From: Pseudomonas putida
GTDB lineage: Bacteria; Pseudomonadota; Gammaproteobacteria; Pseudomonadales; Pseudomonadaceae
NCBI RefSeq assembly: GCF_030159595.1
Contig: NZ_BSKJ01000002.1
Location: 154,884 to 218,883 of the forward strand
Length of the DNA: 64,000 bases
Direction of reading: 5' to 3'
Shown: in pieces, positions 28,959-38,886 of the stretch
How positions within the stretch are numbered: the stretch's first letter is position 1
Layout: every line of letters begins with the position of its first letter
Translations under genes and position numbers: made by a program
The notes under the pieces: model-generated
Databases searched by the model: none
What the model saw: only the letters and a program-made list of their open reading frames with translations
Told to the model about the DNA's origin: nothing

Positions 28959-29578
28959 ACCTCCATTTCCACGATTTCCTTCAAGGCAATTGTCACCAGT
29001 GCACGCTCGACAGCACTGCGACGCTCCTGGTTGAACAGGCGCGTATTGAAACGCACCAGCTCTGCGGTCACATGCATGTTGCGGCGCTCACGAAACAGAA
29101 AACCGCTGGTAAAGGCAGATATGGTGCCAGCCTCGTGATACACCACAATGTCCACATAATTGCTACTGACTGGCGCACAAGACAACAACTGAAACTGCTC
29201 CCGGCCCTTGCTGCGGGACTCGAAATGCAACAAGGCCTTGCCATTTCTCTTCAATACCTCGAACGCCAACGCCATGCAGCTGGAATGCCGAGGCCCTGCC
29301 AAGGCGTCGATTTTGCTCAGCGCCTGGTCTACGATTTTTGGCCGCTGTGGATCCGGCCAATGGACCTCTTCAGCAGACTTCGCGTCCCACCCCAGGAACA
29401 TTAATTTCTTGCGGTAGTACTGGTACTGTTCCTGGCGCGTTTCTTCGGCCATATCTTTCAATGTCACGGTCTCAGCCCACAACGAAGCAAGCTTCACGGC
29501 CTTGCGCTGTTCGAGGCTGACGCCGGGAATGAAAGAAACCAGGCTCGCGCCCACGACTACGGCTTCATGCTGTTGCAT
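28955..29578 (-). CDS. unknown protein A of the three-gene cluster
   Basis: 207 residues, no recognised domain, no signal peptide or clear membrane span. N-terminal third is helical and charged and ends in YQYYRKKLMFLGW; the C-terminal half looks beta-rich (FQLLSCAPVSSNYVDIVVYH) and ends with a helix (NQERRSAVERALVTIALKE). ATG at 29578 is chosen because GGAGG lies 6 nt upstream; a GTG at 29584 is the alternative. Overlaps the end of gene B by 14 nt, so the two are translationally linked. Shares with genes B and C the ungapped pattern [YF]x2[YF]x3[LM]x3GW and a similar C-terminal arrangement. Confidence 0.8.
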   Translation of the reverse strand: MQQHEAVVVGASLVSFIPGVSLEQRKAVKLASLWAETVTLKDMAEETRQEQYQYYRKKLMFLGWDAKSAEEVHWPDPQRPKIVDQALSKIDALAGPRHSSCMALAFEVLKRNGKALLHFESRSKGREQFQLLSCAPVSSNYVDIVVYHEAGTISAFTSGFLFRERRNMHVTAELVRFNTRLFNQERRSAVERALVTIALKEIVEMEV

Positions 29579-30251
29579 CGTCACCCTCCGGCTTCAACAC
29601 GCCCAGATCTATAATTTTTCCAACATGCTGCGTTCGCTCAAGCAGATCGTGCAGGCCTTGGCGATGAGCGACGGTCAGGTATTCGCTCAATGTTCCGGCA
29701 CTGGCCCGCAGGTCTATCCCCTCGGCAGGTAAAGGCTGCAAATGGGTATCAGGACGAATCTGTGATGCAGGCAAGGCACTCTTGAACGCCAGCCCACACA
29801 TCTCCAGAGACGCATCGGGCAGCATCACGCCCAGCTCGTAGGCGCAGTGTGTGGTCTTGTCCTGCTCCGCCAGTGTGAAGGGTTGCAGGTGCTGCTGCAT
29901 CGCCCCCTGCGAGAGCTGGGTAATGGCAGCCCGCAGATGGCCCGACAGGCTGGGATGACGGGCCTGCAAATCGTCGCTGAGCCGCTGAACCGGCACCAGT
30001 GATTGCCCAACCTGCGACTGCTGGTGATCACTGCGACTGCGCACGATCACCCAACCGCGCTCCTCCAGGGCCGTACGGTATCCGCTGTACCAGCGCCCGT
30101 AGCGGGTGAACCGTGAGCCGTTCAATTTGTCCGAGCGCAACTGGGCAAACAGAATCGAGTCCAGCGCATACTGCCTCAAGGGCTGCGCCGTATCCGCGAC
30201 CAGCAGTGCGGTGCCGCCAACGAGCCATAAGGAATAGCCTTCCTTACTCAT
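29565..30251 (-). CDS. unknown protein B of the three-gene cluster
   Basis: 228 residues. A mildly hydrophobic N-terminus (YSLWLVGGTALLVAD) is not a convincing signal peptide. WYSGYRTALEERGW near residues 54-67 aligns without gaps with A and C. C-terminal region LSEYLTVAHRQGLHDLLERTQ resembles the final helices of A and C. The ATG at 30251 has GAGG 7 nt upstream; the frame is open to 30551 over gene C and is not credible there. No function recognised. Confidence 0.78.
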   Translation of the reverse strand: MSKEGYSLWLVGGTALLVADTAQPLRQYALDSILFAQLRSDKLNGSRFTRYGRWYSGYRTALEERGWVIVRSRSDHQQSQVGQSLVPVQRLSDDLQARHPSLSGHLRAAITQLSQGAMQQHLQPFTLAEQDKTTHCAYELGVMLPDASLEMCGLAFKSALPASQIRPDTHLQPLPAEGIDLRASAGTLSEYLTVAHRQGLHDLLERTQHVGKIIDLGVLKPEGDDATA

Positions 30252-30287
30252 CGCAATACCTCGAATATCAAACTTGCAGAATGAAGA

Positions 30288-30307
30288 ACGGGGCCCGCAG
30301 GCCCCGT
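30288..30307 (-). terminator. hairpin between unknown genes C and B
   Basis: ACGGGGCC-CGCA-GGCCCCGT, an 8-bp perfect stem directly after the stop of gene C. On the minus strand it is followed by TCTTCATTC, so it may reduce read-through from C into B and A. Confidence 0.65.
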
Positions 30308-30313
30308 TTGCTA

Positions 30314-31003
30314 TCAAATCTCGTATTCGTCGGCGGCCTTGACGGCCTTGTCCGCGAGCTTCTGTTCGATCGTTGCGCGAACCTGATCGGTGTACACCAC
30401 TTCGTTCAAGGCAAGTACAGCCGAACCGCAGTAACGGTCCTTGCTCGAACTCTTCCATTCGAACACCGTGGTATTCAGGTCGTTTTCGCTTGGCGAAGCG
30501 CTGAATGCGTTTACCAGCATGAACAATTCGCCCTCGGGCGTTTCGATGCACGTCCCCAATCCCGTGGTCGAGACGGGGTTGCCTTTGACGTTCTGTTTGT
30601 AGATTTTCTGTGCGTCTTCGATGTTGCCGAGTGCAGTGATGGCATCGCCGGCCAGCTTGGCCATGGCCTCGCCTACCGGCCCGCCGAGCAGGGCTTTACC
30701 TGCGGCACTGGCGACCTTGAACGCGATCGGACCCATGGTCAGCGATGCGCTCTTGTCATAGTCACGCTCGTAAGAACGCCGGCCCGCCACCCAGCCCAGG
30801 GTGCGCATCACTTCCAGAAACTTGTTGAACCAGGCTTCGGACTCACCGTCGCGGTCATGCAACTTGGACGCCACGCGAGAAGCGAACTGGAAGGTGGTCT
30901 TGGCATCGCGCCGGCTTTGCGCCGACATGCCTGCACTCAGCGCCAGAAGAGATTGTTCGACAACAGCAATGCTGTCGCCACTGGATACGTTGATATCGTT
31001 CAT
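30314..31003 (-). CDS. unknown protein C of the three-gene cluster
   Basis: 229 residues, longest and probably first of the trio. WFNKFLEVMRTLGW (58-71) carries the shared pattern. Residues ~88-125 are a Gly/Ala-rich hydrophobic stretch (MGPIAFKVASAAGKALLGG) absent from A and B that could insert into or pack against a membrane. C-terminus LALNEVVYTDQVRATIEQKL matches the end of A and B in character. ATG at 31003 with AAGGA about 9 nt upstream. No known family recognised. Confidence 0.8.
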   Translation of the reverse strand: MNDINVSSGDSIAVVEQSLLALSAGMSAQSRRDAKTTFQFASRVASKLHDRDGESEAWFNKFLEVMRTLGWVAGRRSYERDYDKSASLTMGPIAFKVASAAGKALLGGPVGEAMAKLAGDAITALGNIEDAQKIYKQNVKGNPVSTTGLGTCIETPEGELFMLVNAFSASPSENDLNTTVFEWKSSSKDRYCGSAVLALNEVVYTDQVRATIEQKLADKAVKAADEYEI

Positions 31004-31016
31004 AGAAAGGGTCCTT

Positions 31017-31050
31017 GAATGCCCTCGACGGGAATCATCGAGGGGCATTC
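31017..31050 (-). terminator. strong hairpin between cobJ and unknown gene C
   Basis: GAATGCCCTCGA pairs with TCGAGGGGCATTC (one bulged base) around a 9-nt loop, in the 100-nt gap between the cobJ stop and gene C. There is no U-tract; it may terminate the cob operon or lie in the leader of gene C. Confidence 0.5.
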
Positions 31051-31103
31051 ACCCTATGCCGTAAACGACGTGGGAACAGGCATGAACCGGTTCCCTCGGT
31101 ACC

Positions 31104-32801
31104 TCACTCGGCTGCCGGGTACCAGCGAGGGGTATACACCCACTGCTTGCCATCGCCGCTTGGGAATTGGCAGGTCGTGGACGACCCGACCAAAACCATG
31201 GTGCGCATGTCGACCATTTCTGGCAGCAACTCGGCCAATGTGACTACCTTCAGCGTCTGCCCCGGCCTACCGATGTCACGGCCAAGGACTACAGGGGTGC
31301 TGCCATCGCGATGCCGGCGCACAACCTCCAGTGCCACACCCAGCTGATGCGGTCGCGACCTGGAGATCGGGTTGTAGAAAGCCAGCACCAGGTCAGCCTG
31401 GGCCGCCAGATCCAGACGTTTTTCGATGATCGACCAAGGCTTGAGGTTGTCCGACAGCGACATCACGCAGAAGTCGTGACCTAGCGGTGCACCTGCCTGG
31501 GCGGCCGTTGCAAGCGAGGCCGAAACGCCAGGCAGGATCTCGAGGTCCACGCGATGCCACGCCGGGTCACTGGACTCATGCAGCGCTTCAAGCACCGCAG
31601 CAGCCATGGCGAACACGCCCGGATCACCCGACGACACCACCACCACCGAACGGCCCTGGGCCGCCAGTTCGAAGGCATGCCGGGCACGCTGCATCTCTTC
31701 ACGGTTGTCGGTGCAGTGCAGCACCTGGTCGTCACGGAACGGGCCGGCCATGCGCACATAGGTTTCATAGCCGAGCACGTCTTCGGCACGCGCCAACTCG
31801 GCCTTGACCGCCGGCACCATCAGTTCGGCAGCGCCCGGCCCCAAGCCGATGACGGCCAGACGACCACGACGGCGACCAACCTGCGCCACCTCAACCGGGG
31901 CAGGCGCCACTGCAATAGCCGTACCCTCAAGCTCGGTCAGCCGGGCATCGGGCAACGCCGCTGCAAGCATGCTGGCTACACCGTCTGGATTGGCAGCGAA
32001 GCGCAAGGCCACACCCAAAGCCTGCGCGGCCTCGTGCAAGCCGCTGTCGGCCATGGCCTGCTCGTCCGCCAGCAGGCAGGCTACTGACGGCTCGGCGATG
32101 CCGGCCTGCTGCAGCGCAGCACGGATACCGTGCACGTTCCCGCCTGCAACACCCACGACCACCGAGCGCGGGTGAATCAGCAGTTCGTCGCGGTTGGCCG
32201 GGCGCAACCGATGCCCCACATGAATGGTACGCCGAGCCACCTCGCTGGCGGGCAACTGCGCCTGCTGCAGCCAGGGGGCATCACCTTCGATGCGCACCGA
32301 CTCGCCGGCCAGCAGGTCAGAGACAAAGCGCTTGCCTTGCTCGATATCCGCCAAGGCATAGCCCTGCGGCGGGTTCAGCAAGCAGGTACCAAAACGCAGC
32401 TCGCCACTGGTGGTAATGGCTGCGGCAACACCCAGCGCCTCAGCCATTTCACGCGCCATCACGTTCACGCCGCTCAGACCACCGAGTAGCGGCACTACCG
32501 CGCTGCCATCTTCGGCCACGGCCAGCACCGGCGGCTCGACACCCTTCTCGCTGAGCAGGCTGGCCAGGCTGCGGATGACGATACCCGCTGCGCACAGGGC
32601 AATGATCGGCGTGTCCTGCTGGTACAGCCCGCGCAAGGTATCGCCGAACGAGGTGTACGACTGGTCAGCACCCTCGACACGCCCCTCCAGGCCATGGATC
32701 GTGGCCTGTGGATAACAGTGCTGGATACGTTGCGCCGTCGCCAGGCTGCCCGGGCCAAGGATGACGATCGCCGGTGCCTTCTGCATGTTCAGCCCTGCCA
32801 T
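31104..32801 (-). CDS. cobJ: CbiG - precorrin-3B C17-methyltransferase (CobJ) fusion
   Basis: About 565 residues in two parts. The N-terminal ~330 residues are CbiG-like ([36 protein letters not shown]). The C-terminal ~240 are the CobJ tetrapyrrole methylase ([39 protein letters not shown]). CobJ catalyses ring contraction and C17 methylation of precorrin-3B. The ATG at 32801 (GGGGGAAAA upstream) overlaps cobI by 13 nt; an ATG at 32786, 2 nt after the cobI stop, is equally possible. Last gene of the cobG-cobH-cobI-cobJ unit. Confidence 0.93.
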   Translation of the reverse strand: MAGLNMQKAPAIVILGPGSLATAQRIQHCYPQATIHGLEGRVEGADQSYTSFGDTLRGLYQQDTPIIALCAAGIVIRSLASLLSEKGVEPPVLAVAEDGSAVVPLLGGLSGVNVMAREMAEALGVAAAITTSGELRFGTCLLNPPQGYALADIEQGKRFVSDLLAGESVRIEGDAPWLQQAQLPASEVARRTIHVGHRLRPANRDELLIHPRSVVVGVAGGNVHGIRAALQQAGIAEPSVACLLADEQAMADSGLHEAAQALGVALRFAANPDGVASMLAAALPDARLTELEGTAIAVAPAPVEVAQVGRRRGRLAVIGLGPGAAELMVPAVKAELARAEDVLGYETYVRMAGPFRDDQVLHCTDNREEMQRARHAFELAAQGRSVVVVSSGDPGVFAMAAAVLEALHESSDPAWHRVDLEILPGVSASLATAAQAGAPLGHDFCVMSLSDNLKPWSIIEKRLDLAAQADLVLAFYNPISRSRPHQLGVALEVVRRHRDGSTPVVLGRDIGRPGQTLKVVTLAELLPEMVDMRTMVLVGSSTTCQFPSGDGKQWVYTPRWYPAAE

Positions 32802-33520
32802 TTTTCCCCCGGCACGATGATCAGCGAGAAATACGGCGACGACTGCGGGTCGACCTGGTCCAGTGGCACGATCTTCTGGTTGGCCATGGTTGCCCGCTCC
32901 ACATACAGCGCACGCCCGTCCAGGCCCAGTTCGGCCAGCACATCGCGTACCTTGGGGAAGTTGCGGCCAAGCTTCATGATCACCGCAGCATCGGCGTCGG
33001 CCAGGCGGCGCTTGAGCTCTTCGGCCGGCAATACGCCCGACAACACCGACAGGCTCTGGTTGCGGTACACCAGCGGCGCACCCAGCACCGAGGCGCCACC
33101 GAGCATTGAGCAAACGCCCGGAATCACTTCGGCCTCATAGCGCTGCGCCAGACGGTCGTGCAGGTACATGTAGGAGCCGTAGAAGAACGGGTCGCCTTCG
33201 CAGATCACCGCCACGTCGCGGCCGGCATCCAGGTGCTCGGCCACCTGCACGCTGGCTTCGTCGTAGAAGTCGCTGATCACCTGCTCATAGGACAGTGGCG
33301 CCGGCAAGGCTTCGGTGGTGACCGGGTACACCAGCGGCAGCAGGGTCTGCTCGGGTTGCAGGTGCGCCTCGATGATGCCGAAGGCATTGCCACGCTTGCC
33401 CTTGGCCACGAAGTAGCCCACCACTGGCGCCTCGCGCAGCAGGCGCAAGGCCTTGAGGGTGATCAGTTCAGGGTCGCCAGGGCCCACGCCCAGGCCCAGC
33501 AGTCGTCCACGCGGCGCCAT
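32789..33520 (-). CDS. cobI: precorrin-2 C20-methyltransferase
   Basis: 243-residue SAM-dependent tetrapyrrole methylase: [38 protein letters not shown] and [10 protein letters not shown] are the family motifs. The ATG at 33520 overlaps the cobH stop by one base; GGAGGTGG lies upstream. Confidence 0.95.
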   Translation of the reverse strand: MAPRGRLLGLGVGPGDPELITLKALRLLREAPVVGYFVAKGKRGNAFGIIEAHLQPEQTLLPLVYPVTTEALPAPLSYEQVISDFYDEASVQVAEHLDAGRDVAVICEGDPFFYGSYMYLHDRLAQRYEAEVIPGVCSMLGGASVLGAPLVYRNQSLSVLSGVLPAEELKRRLADADAAVIMKLGRNFPKVRDVLAELGLDGRALYVERATMANQKIVPLDQVDPQSSPYFSLIIVPGEKWQG

Positions 33521-34146
33521 CACTCCACCTCCGTGGCCAGGGCGTTGACCGCGGCGGCGGCCATCGCGCTGCCGCCCAGGCGGCCCTGCATGATCACGAA
33601 CGGCACGCCACGGCTGTCGGCGGCGAGCATCGCCTTGGACTCGGCAGCCCCGACGAAACCGACCGGGAAGCCGAGGATCAGCGCCGGCTTGGGTGCGCCA
33701 GCGTCAATCATTTCCAGCAGGTAAAACAGCGCGGTAGGCGCGTTGCCGATCACCACCACGCTGCCTTCCAGGTAGGGGCGCCACAGCTCAAGGGCTACGG
33801 CGGAGCGTGTATTACCGGCATCCTTGGCCAGGCCTGGCACGCTTGGGTCGCGCAGGGTGCAGATCACCTTGTTGTCCGCGGGCAGGCGAGCTCGGGTGAT
33901 GCCTTCGGCCACCATGTGCGCATCGCACAGGATCGGCGCGCCGTTAAGCAGCGCCTCGCGCCCGGCCCGGCCAGCGCCTTCGGAGAACTGCAGGCCATCG
34001 ATGGCATCGACCATGCCACAGGCGTGGATCACGCGCACGGCGAGCTTTTCGAGGTCTGCGGGGATCCGCTCGAGTCGGGCTTCCTCACGGATGATCCGGA
34101 AGGAATTGCGATAGATCTCCTGACCATCGCGGATGTAGTCAATCAT
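33520..34146 (-). CDS. cobH: precorrin-8X methylmutase
   Basis: Moves the C11 methyl to C12, forming hydrogenobyrinate. 208 aa; [18 protein letters not shown] includes the catalytic His, and [13 protein letters not shown] is conserved. The ATG at 34146 overlaps the end of cobG by 8 nt; the frame extends to 34188 but that start has no support. Confidence 0.95.
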   Translation of the reverse strand: MIDYIRDGQEIYRNSFRIIREEARLERIPADLEKLAVRVIHACGMVDAIDGLQFSEGAGRAGREALLNGAPILCDAHMVAEGITRARLPADNKVICTLRDPSVPGLAKDAGNTRSAVALELWRPYLEGSVVVIGNAPTALFYLLEMIDAGAPKPALILGFPVGFVGAAESKAMLAADSRGVPFVIMQGRLGGSAMAAAAVNALATEVE

Positions 34147-35470
34147 CAAGGTGCTCCGTCGGCAGGTCGAGCATGGCGCCTGCTTCATTCAAGGTAAGGT
34201 CGGTGGCGCGCAGGGCGCCGAAGCCCGGCTGGCGCGCGTCACGCAGATAGAGGTCATAACGGCCCGGCGAGCGAGCCAACAGGGTGGCCGGGGCAACATG
34301 GGCCACGGCGCAGGAACGGGGGCAGCCAGACAAGTGCACACTGGCGGGCACGCCAGGGCCCAGCAGCGCGGCCAGGGCAACGGCGTCGGCCTTGGTCTCG
34401 CCAAGCGCCTTGGCGCAGCCGCTGGCACCGGTGCAGGCGCTGATGCGCGCCAAGGGTTCATGGTCGTGGCACAGCAAGCCCAGCGCAGACAGTTCGGCCT
34501 GGGCCTGATCGATGTGTCGTTCTTGCAGGTTGGTCAGCACCAGGCTTTGCCAGGGGCTAAGGCGCAGGCTGCCATCACCCCGTTCACGGGCCATGCGTGC
34601 AGCACCGTGCAGCATGGCGGGGGTCAGGCGGCCTTGCGGCGGGGCAACGCCAAGGGCAACGCCATGCGCCTGGGGCAGCCTACCCAGCCACGAGGCGCGG
34701 AGCTGTTCACGGCGCCAGGCGAGCACGGTGGCATCGCGGCGAATGTCCAGGCCGAGCCCGTCGACGAAATCGCTTGCCGGGCACACCTCAAGCAACTGAC
34801 GCATGCGCGACTGCGCAGGGGTTGCCAGGTCGAGAAAGCGTTCCAGCACGGCACAAACCAGTGCCAGGCCCTGCTCCAGCGGCACTGCGCCGAGCACCTG
34901 CCCGTCCACCGGGCAACCCGCCAGGCCGAACGCCAGCCAGGTCTGCTGCTCCAGGCGCAGGGCTGACAGCCATAGGTCGTGGGGATGTTCGAGCATGGCC
35001 AGGCGTTCGCCGGCATCCAGTTGCACGGCGAACTTGGCCGACAACTGGTGAAAGCGCGGGGTCCCTTCCAACAGGTCGAGGATCTGCCCGGCCAGCGGCC
35101 TGGCATCCAGCAACATCGCAGGGTCGTGCCCGGCCAGCGGGCTGAGCATCAGGTTGCGCACATCGTCACCGGCCGCTTCACGCGGGCCAAGGCCGGCATC
35201 GAGCAACGTGTCGATCAGGGCACGGTGATCGTTGCCGATACCACGGATCTGCAAGTTGCCACGGTTGGTGGCCTCGATTACACCCCCAGCAAACCGCTCG
35301 GCTGCCGCCGCCACCGCTTCGGCCTGGTCGGCCAGCAGCAGCCCGCCCGGCAGCTTGATGCGGCAGATGCCGCCATCACGGGCACTGACAATGCGCCACA
35401 ACCCCGGGCAGGCCGAGGGGCGGGGCGAAACGTTGGGGGCATGGGCCTGCGTCAAAGGGGCGTCCGGCAA
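34139..35470 (-). CDS. cobG: precorrin-3B synthase
   Basis: Oxygen-dependent monooxygenase of the aerobic cobalamin pathway, built like a sulfite/nitrite reductase hemoprotein. The [4Fe-4S] ligands appear in ISACTGASGCAKA and GCPRSCAVAH. 443 aa. The start codon is TTG at 35470; no in-frame ATG or GTG lies between it and the upstream stop codon, and the N-terminus fits the family. First gene of the minus-strand cob operon, divergent from cobL. Its presence marks the aerobic route. Confidence 0.9.
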   Translation of the reverse strand: MPDAPLTQAHAPNVSPRPSACPGLWRIVSARDGGICRIKLPGGLLLADQAEAVAAAAERFAGGVIEATNRGNLQIRGIGNDHRALIDTLLDAGLGPREAAGDDVRNLMLSPLAGHDPAMLLDARPLAGQILDLLEGTPRFHQLSAKFAVQLDAGERLAMLEHPHDLWLSALRLEQQTWLAFGLAGCPVDGQVLGAVPLEQGLALVCAVLERFLDLATPAQSRMRQLLEVCPASDFVDGLGLDIRRDATVLAWRREQLRASWLGRLPQAHGVALGVAPPQGRLTPAMLHGAARMARERGDGSLRLSPWQSLVLTNLQERHIDQAQAELSALGLLCHDHEPLARISACTGASGCAKALGETKADAVALAALLGPGVPASVHLSGCPRSCAVAHVAPATLLARSPGRYDLYLRDARQPGFGALRATDLTLNEAGAMLDLPTEHLDD

Positions 35471-35614
35471 TCTGTGAAAATGCGCTTGAGTGTAGAAGGC
35501 GCGGTATTATGCCTGCTTTGTTCGGCGGCATGAAAAGCCGGTGGTCGAGCATCATTCGAGTTTGAGCAGATTTTTTGGGGGCGCTGCGCTGCCCCAGGTC
35601 TTGAAGAGGTATCA
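35471..35614. promoter_or_regulatory. divergent promoter region of the two cob operons
   Basis: A 144-nt gap between cobG and cobL. It is shorter than a full cobalamin riboswitch and I see no B12-box-like sequence. A GGGGC...GCCCC hairpin preceded by TTTTTT lies at about 35571-35595 in the leader of cobL. No confident -35/-10 assignment. Confidence 0.4.
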
Positions 35615-36826
35615 ATGGCACCCTGGCTGACAGTAGTAGGCATCGGCGAAGACGGCTTCTGTGGCCTGGGCAAGCAAGCCCGGCGCGCGCTGCTGGGCGC
35701 TGCGCGGATCTTCGGCAGCCCGCGCCAGCTGGCCCTGCTGCCGCGCTGCGTGCCCGGAGAACGGCTGGGCTGGCCAAGCCCGTTTTCCCTGACCCCGGTA
35801 TTGGCCCTGCGCGGTGAGCCGGTGTGCGTGCTGGCCAGCGGCGACCCGATGTTCTTTGGCGTCGGCGCCAGCCTGACGCGCCAGGTGCCTGCCACTGAAA
35901 TGCGCGTGCTGTCGATGCCCTCCTCCTGCGCCCTGGCCGCTGCGCGCCTTGGCTGGCCGCTGCAAGACGTGCAGGTGGTGTCGCTGGTGGCCCGGCCCCT
36001 GGCGGCGCTCAATGCCCACCTGCACAGCGGCCTGCGATTACTGGTGCTGAGCAACGACGGCGACAGCCCGGCGGCCATTGCCACGCTACTGTGCGAACGC
36101 GGCTTCGGGCCAAGCCGCTTGAAGGTTTTCGAGCACCTGGGTGGCCAAGATGAACGTGAGCTGGCCGGCACCGCACAGGACTGGCCGCATGCCGATATCG
36201 CCGCGCTCAACCTGGTAGCCATCGAATGCCTGGCCACGCCCGAAGCGCCACGCCTGCACCGGCTGGCCGGGCTGCCAGACAGCGCCTTCCGGCACGACGG
36301 CCAGCTGACCAAACGCGACGTCCGCGCCATTACCCTGGCCCGCCTGGCCCCGCAGCCCGGCGAGCTGCTGTGGGACGTGGGCGCGGGCTGCGGCTCGATC
36401 GGCATCGAATGGATGCGCGCCCATCCGGCCTGCCGCGCCTTGGCCATCGAGGCCGATGAAGGCCGCCAAGGTTTCATCGAACACAACCGTGACGCGCTGG
36501 GTGTACCCGGCCTGCAACTGGTCTGCGGCAAGGCGCCAGCGGCACTGCAAGGCCTGGAGCAGCCCGATGCCATCTTCATCGGCGGCGGTGTCACCCGAGA
36601 AGGCGTGCTGGAGCTGTGCTGGGCAAGCCTGCGCCCCGGCGGCCGGCTGGTGGCCAACGCAGTGACCTTGCAAAGCGAACTGGCCCTGGCGCAATTTCGC
36701 GAACAGCACGGTGGTGAGTTGACCCGTATTCATGTCGCCCATGCCCAGCCTTTGGGCGCATTCGACACCTGGCGCCAGGCACTGCCGATCACCCTGCTGG
36801 AAGTGGTGAAACCCGTCGATGCGTGA
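35615..36826 (+). CDS. cobL: precorrin-6Y C5,15-methyltransferase (decarboxylating)
   Basis: 403-residue bimodular enzyme. The N-terminal CbiE-type methylase ([19 protein letters not shown]) methylates C5 and the C-terminal CbiT-type domain ([19 protein letters not shown]) methylates C15 and decarboxylates C12. GAAGAGG 7 nt upstream of the ATG. First gene of the cobL-cbiD-cobK operon. Confidence 0.96.
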   Translation: MAPWLTVVGIGEDGFCGLGKQARRALLGAARIFGSPRQLALLPRCVPGERLGWPSPFSLTPVLALRGEPVCVLASGDPMFFGVGASLTRQVPATEMRVLSMPSSCALAAARLGWPLQDVQVVSLVARPLAALNAHLHSGLRLLVLSNDGDSPAAIATLLCERGFGPSRLKVFEHLGGQDERELAGTAQDWPHADIAALNLVAIECLATPEAPRLHRLAGLPDSAFRHDGQLTKRDVRAITLARLAPQPGELLWDVGAGCGSIGIEWMRAHPACRALAIEADEGRQGFIEHNRDALGVPGLQLVCGKAPAALQGLEQPDAIFIGGGVTREGVLELCWASLRPGGRLVANAVTLQSELALAQFREQHGGELTRIHVAHAQPLGAFDTWRQALPITLLEVVKPVDA

Positions 36827-37913
36827 AGAAACCCGTGAACAGCCCGCGCCGCTGCGCAGCGGCCTGACCACCGGCAGCTGCGCCACCGCCACCAGCCTGG
36901 CGGCAGCCAAGCTGCTGCTCACCGGGCAGCGTGACGATGCGGTGGGTATCACCCTGCCCAAAGGCAAGGTGGTGCAGATGCGTCTGGAGTTCTGTCGCCT
37001 GGCCGGCGAAGGGGCTGAAGCCGGCACACTCAAGGACGCGGGCGACGACCCGGACGTGACCCACGGCGCCCTGCTTTACAGCCAGGTGCGACTGCTGGCC
37101 GAGCCGGGCATACGTTTTGTCGCGGGGACTGGCGTTGGCACAGTGACCCGCCCGGGGCTGGTGCTGGCGGTGGGTGAACCGGCCATCAACCCGGTACCTC
37201 GGCGCATGATCGGTGAACACCTTCAACGCCTGGCTGACGAATGCAGCTATCGTGGCGGCTTCGAAGTCACGGTCAATGTACAGGGTGGCGAGCAACTGGC
37301 CCTGAAGACCATGAACCCGCGCCTGGGCATCCTTGGCGGGCTGTCGATCCTCGGCACCAGCGGCATCGTGCGGCCGTTCTCCTGTGCCGCCTACATTGCC
37401 TCGATCCACCAAGGCATCGACGTGGCCCACACCAACGGCTACACGCACATCGCCGCCTGCACCGGCAACGCCAGCGAAGACACCATGCGCCGCGTTTACG
37501 GCCTGCCGGAAATCGCCCTGATCGAAATGGGCGATTTTGTCGGCGCGGTGCTCAAGCACCTGCGCAAGGTACCGGTGCCGCGCCTGACCCTGTGCGGCGG
37601 CTTCGGCAAGATCAGCAAGCTCGCTGCCGGGCACATGGACCTGCACAGCCGCCATTCCAGTATCGACCTGCCGCAACTGGCCGGCTGGGCTGCAGACATC
37701 GGCGCTGACGCAACGTTGCAGACGGCCATCATTGATGCCAACACCAGCCAGCAGGCGCTGGCGCTGGCTCATGCCGCTGGCGTTCCCCTCGGTGATGCGG
37801 TATGCGCCCACGCCCTGGCCTTCGCCCGCAGCGTTGTGCCGGCGCAAGTGCACGTAGAAGTGTTTGCCATCGACCGCCAAGGCGGCATTGTTGGCCGGGC
37901 GGGTGTGCAATGA
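36819..37913 (+). CDS. cbiD: cobalt-precorrin-5B C1-methyltransferase CbiD
   Basis: 364 residues; [19 protein letters not shown] near the N-terminus is the CbiD signature, and [16 protein letters not shown] is conserved. Performs C1 methylation in the anaerobic pathway. In pseudomonads with the aerobic enzymes it takes the place of CobF. Overlaps cobL by 8 nt and cobK by 4 nt, indicating tight coupling. Confidence 0.94.
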   Translation: MREETREQPAPLRSGLTTGSCATATSLAAAKLLLTGQRDDAVGITLPKGKVVQMRLEFCRLAGEGAEAGTLKDAGDDPDVTHGALLYSQVRLLAEPGIRFVAGTGVGTVTRPGLVLAVGEPAINPVPRRMIGEHLQRLADECSYRGGFEVTVNVQGGEQLALKTMNPRLGILGGLSILGTSGIVRPFSCAAYIASIHQGIDVAHTNGYTHIAACTGNASEDTMRRVYGLPEIALIEMGDFVGAVLKHLRKVPVPRLTLCGGFGKISKLAAGHMDLHSRHSSIDLPQLAGWAADIGADATLQTAIIDANTSQQALALAHAAGVPLGDAVCAHALAFARSVVPAQVHVEVFAIDRQGGIVGRAGVQ

Positions 37914-38629
37914 CTGCGCGCATCCTGCTGCTGGGCGGCATTACTGAGGCTTTGGCCATCGCCCGCCGCCTTGGCCCGCAGCATGTCTACAGCCTGGCGG
38001 GTATCGGCCGTGTGCCGCAGGACCTGCAATGCCAGGTGCGGGTCGGTGGCTTTGGCGGCGCCGAAGGCTTGGCCAGCTACCTGCGCGAGGCGGGTATCAC
38101 GCTGCTGATCGACGCCACCCACCCTTACGCCGCACAGATCAGCCGCAACGCTGCCACTGCTGCGCGCAGTGCTGGCGTCCCGTGCTGGGCCTTGCGACGC
38201 CCGGCCTGGCAGGCGCAGGCGGGGGACGACTGGCGAGAGGTCGAAGACTGGGCGGGGCTGATCGAGGCACTCAAGCCGTTCCGTAGACCGCTGTTCACGC
38301 TGGGACGAGAGCCGCTGCAACATCTGGACGAGATTCCGTCGGAGCAGTTCTGGACCCTGCGTGCACTGGAGGCATGCCCTGGCAACGAAGGTTGCGAGGT
38401 GATTGGCGCGCGCGGGCCGTTCCATATCGAGGATGAACGGGCATTGTTCCAGCGCCGCAGCATCGATGTGCTGATCAGCAAGAACAGCGGCAGCGTGGCG
38501 ACCGAGCCGAAGTTGGAGGTGGCGCGGGAGTTGGGCGTGCCGGTGTTGATCCTGAAGCGGCCGGTGCTGCCGGATGTGGACCGCACATTTCACTCACTAT
38601 CCGACCTGGCAACTGCGCTCGACCTGTAG
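37910..38629 (+). CDS. cobK: precorrin-6A reductase
   Basis: NADPH-dependent reduction of the C18-C19 double bond of precorrin-6A. 239 aa; [17 protein letters not shown] at the N-terminus, [14 protein letters not shown], and [14 protein letters not shown] near the end are CobK/CbiJ motifs. ATG overlaps the cbiD stop (ATGA). Confidence 0.94.
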   Translation: MTARILLLGGITEALAIARRLGPQHVYSLAGIGRVPQDLQCQVRVGGFGGAEGLASYLREAGITLLIDATHPYAAQISRNAATAARSAGVPCWALRRPAWQAQAGDDWREVEDWAGLIEALKPFRRPLFTLGREPLQHLDEIPSEQFWTLRALEACPGNEGCEVIGARGPFHIEDERALFQRRSIDVLISKNSGSVATEPKLEVARELGVPVLILKRPVLPDVDRTFHSLSDLATALDL

Positions 38630-38656
38630 TCACAAATGCTGCCAGCACGCTGCGGC

Positions 38657-38746
38657 CCCCGTGGGAGCGGGTTCACCCGCGAACACCGGCGGAGCCGGTG
38701 CCAAGCACCGCGTCAGATTCTTCGCGGGTAAACCCGCTCCCACTGG
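38657..38746. repeat. inverted pair of REP elements
   Basis: GTGGGAGCGGGTTCACCC... and an inverted copy (TTCGCGGGTAAACCCGCTCC) lie about 45 nt apart after cobK. The two arms differ in the loop (TTCACC versus GTAAAC), so they were not copied from each other recently. Confidence 0.88.
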
Positions 38747-38886
38747 GGATCGCGGCAACTCATTGAGATGTGTGCAGGACAACAGACCTACAACAATCTC
38801 GGAATTTTCCGTCAACTGCTCAAATGGCGCTACGCCGTCTTCCTCCCCTAAACTCAATGCTCCCTCCCCCGGAAGGTTTCACCCAT

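Noticed and set aside
35471..35614. Possible cobalamin riboswitch before cobG or cobL
   Set aside because: The gap is too short for the aptamer plus expression platform, and no conserved B12-box sequence is visible.
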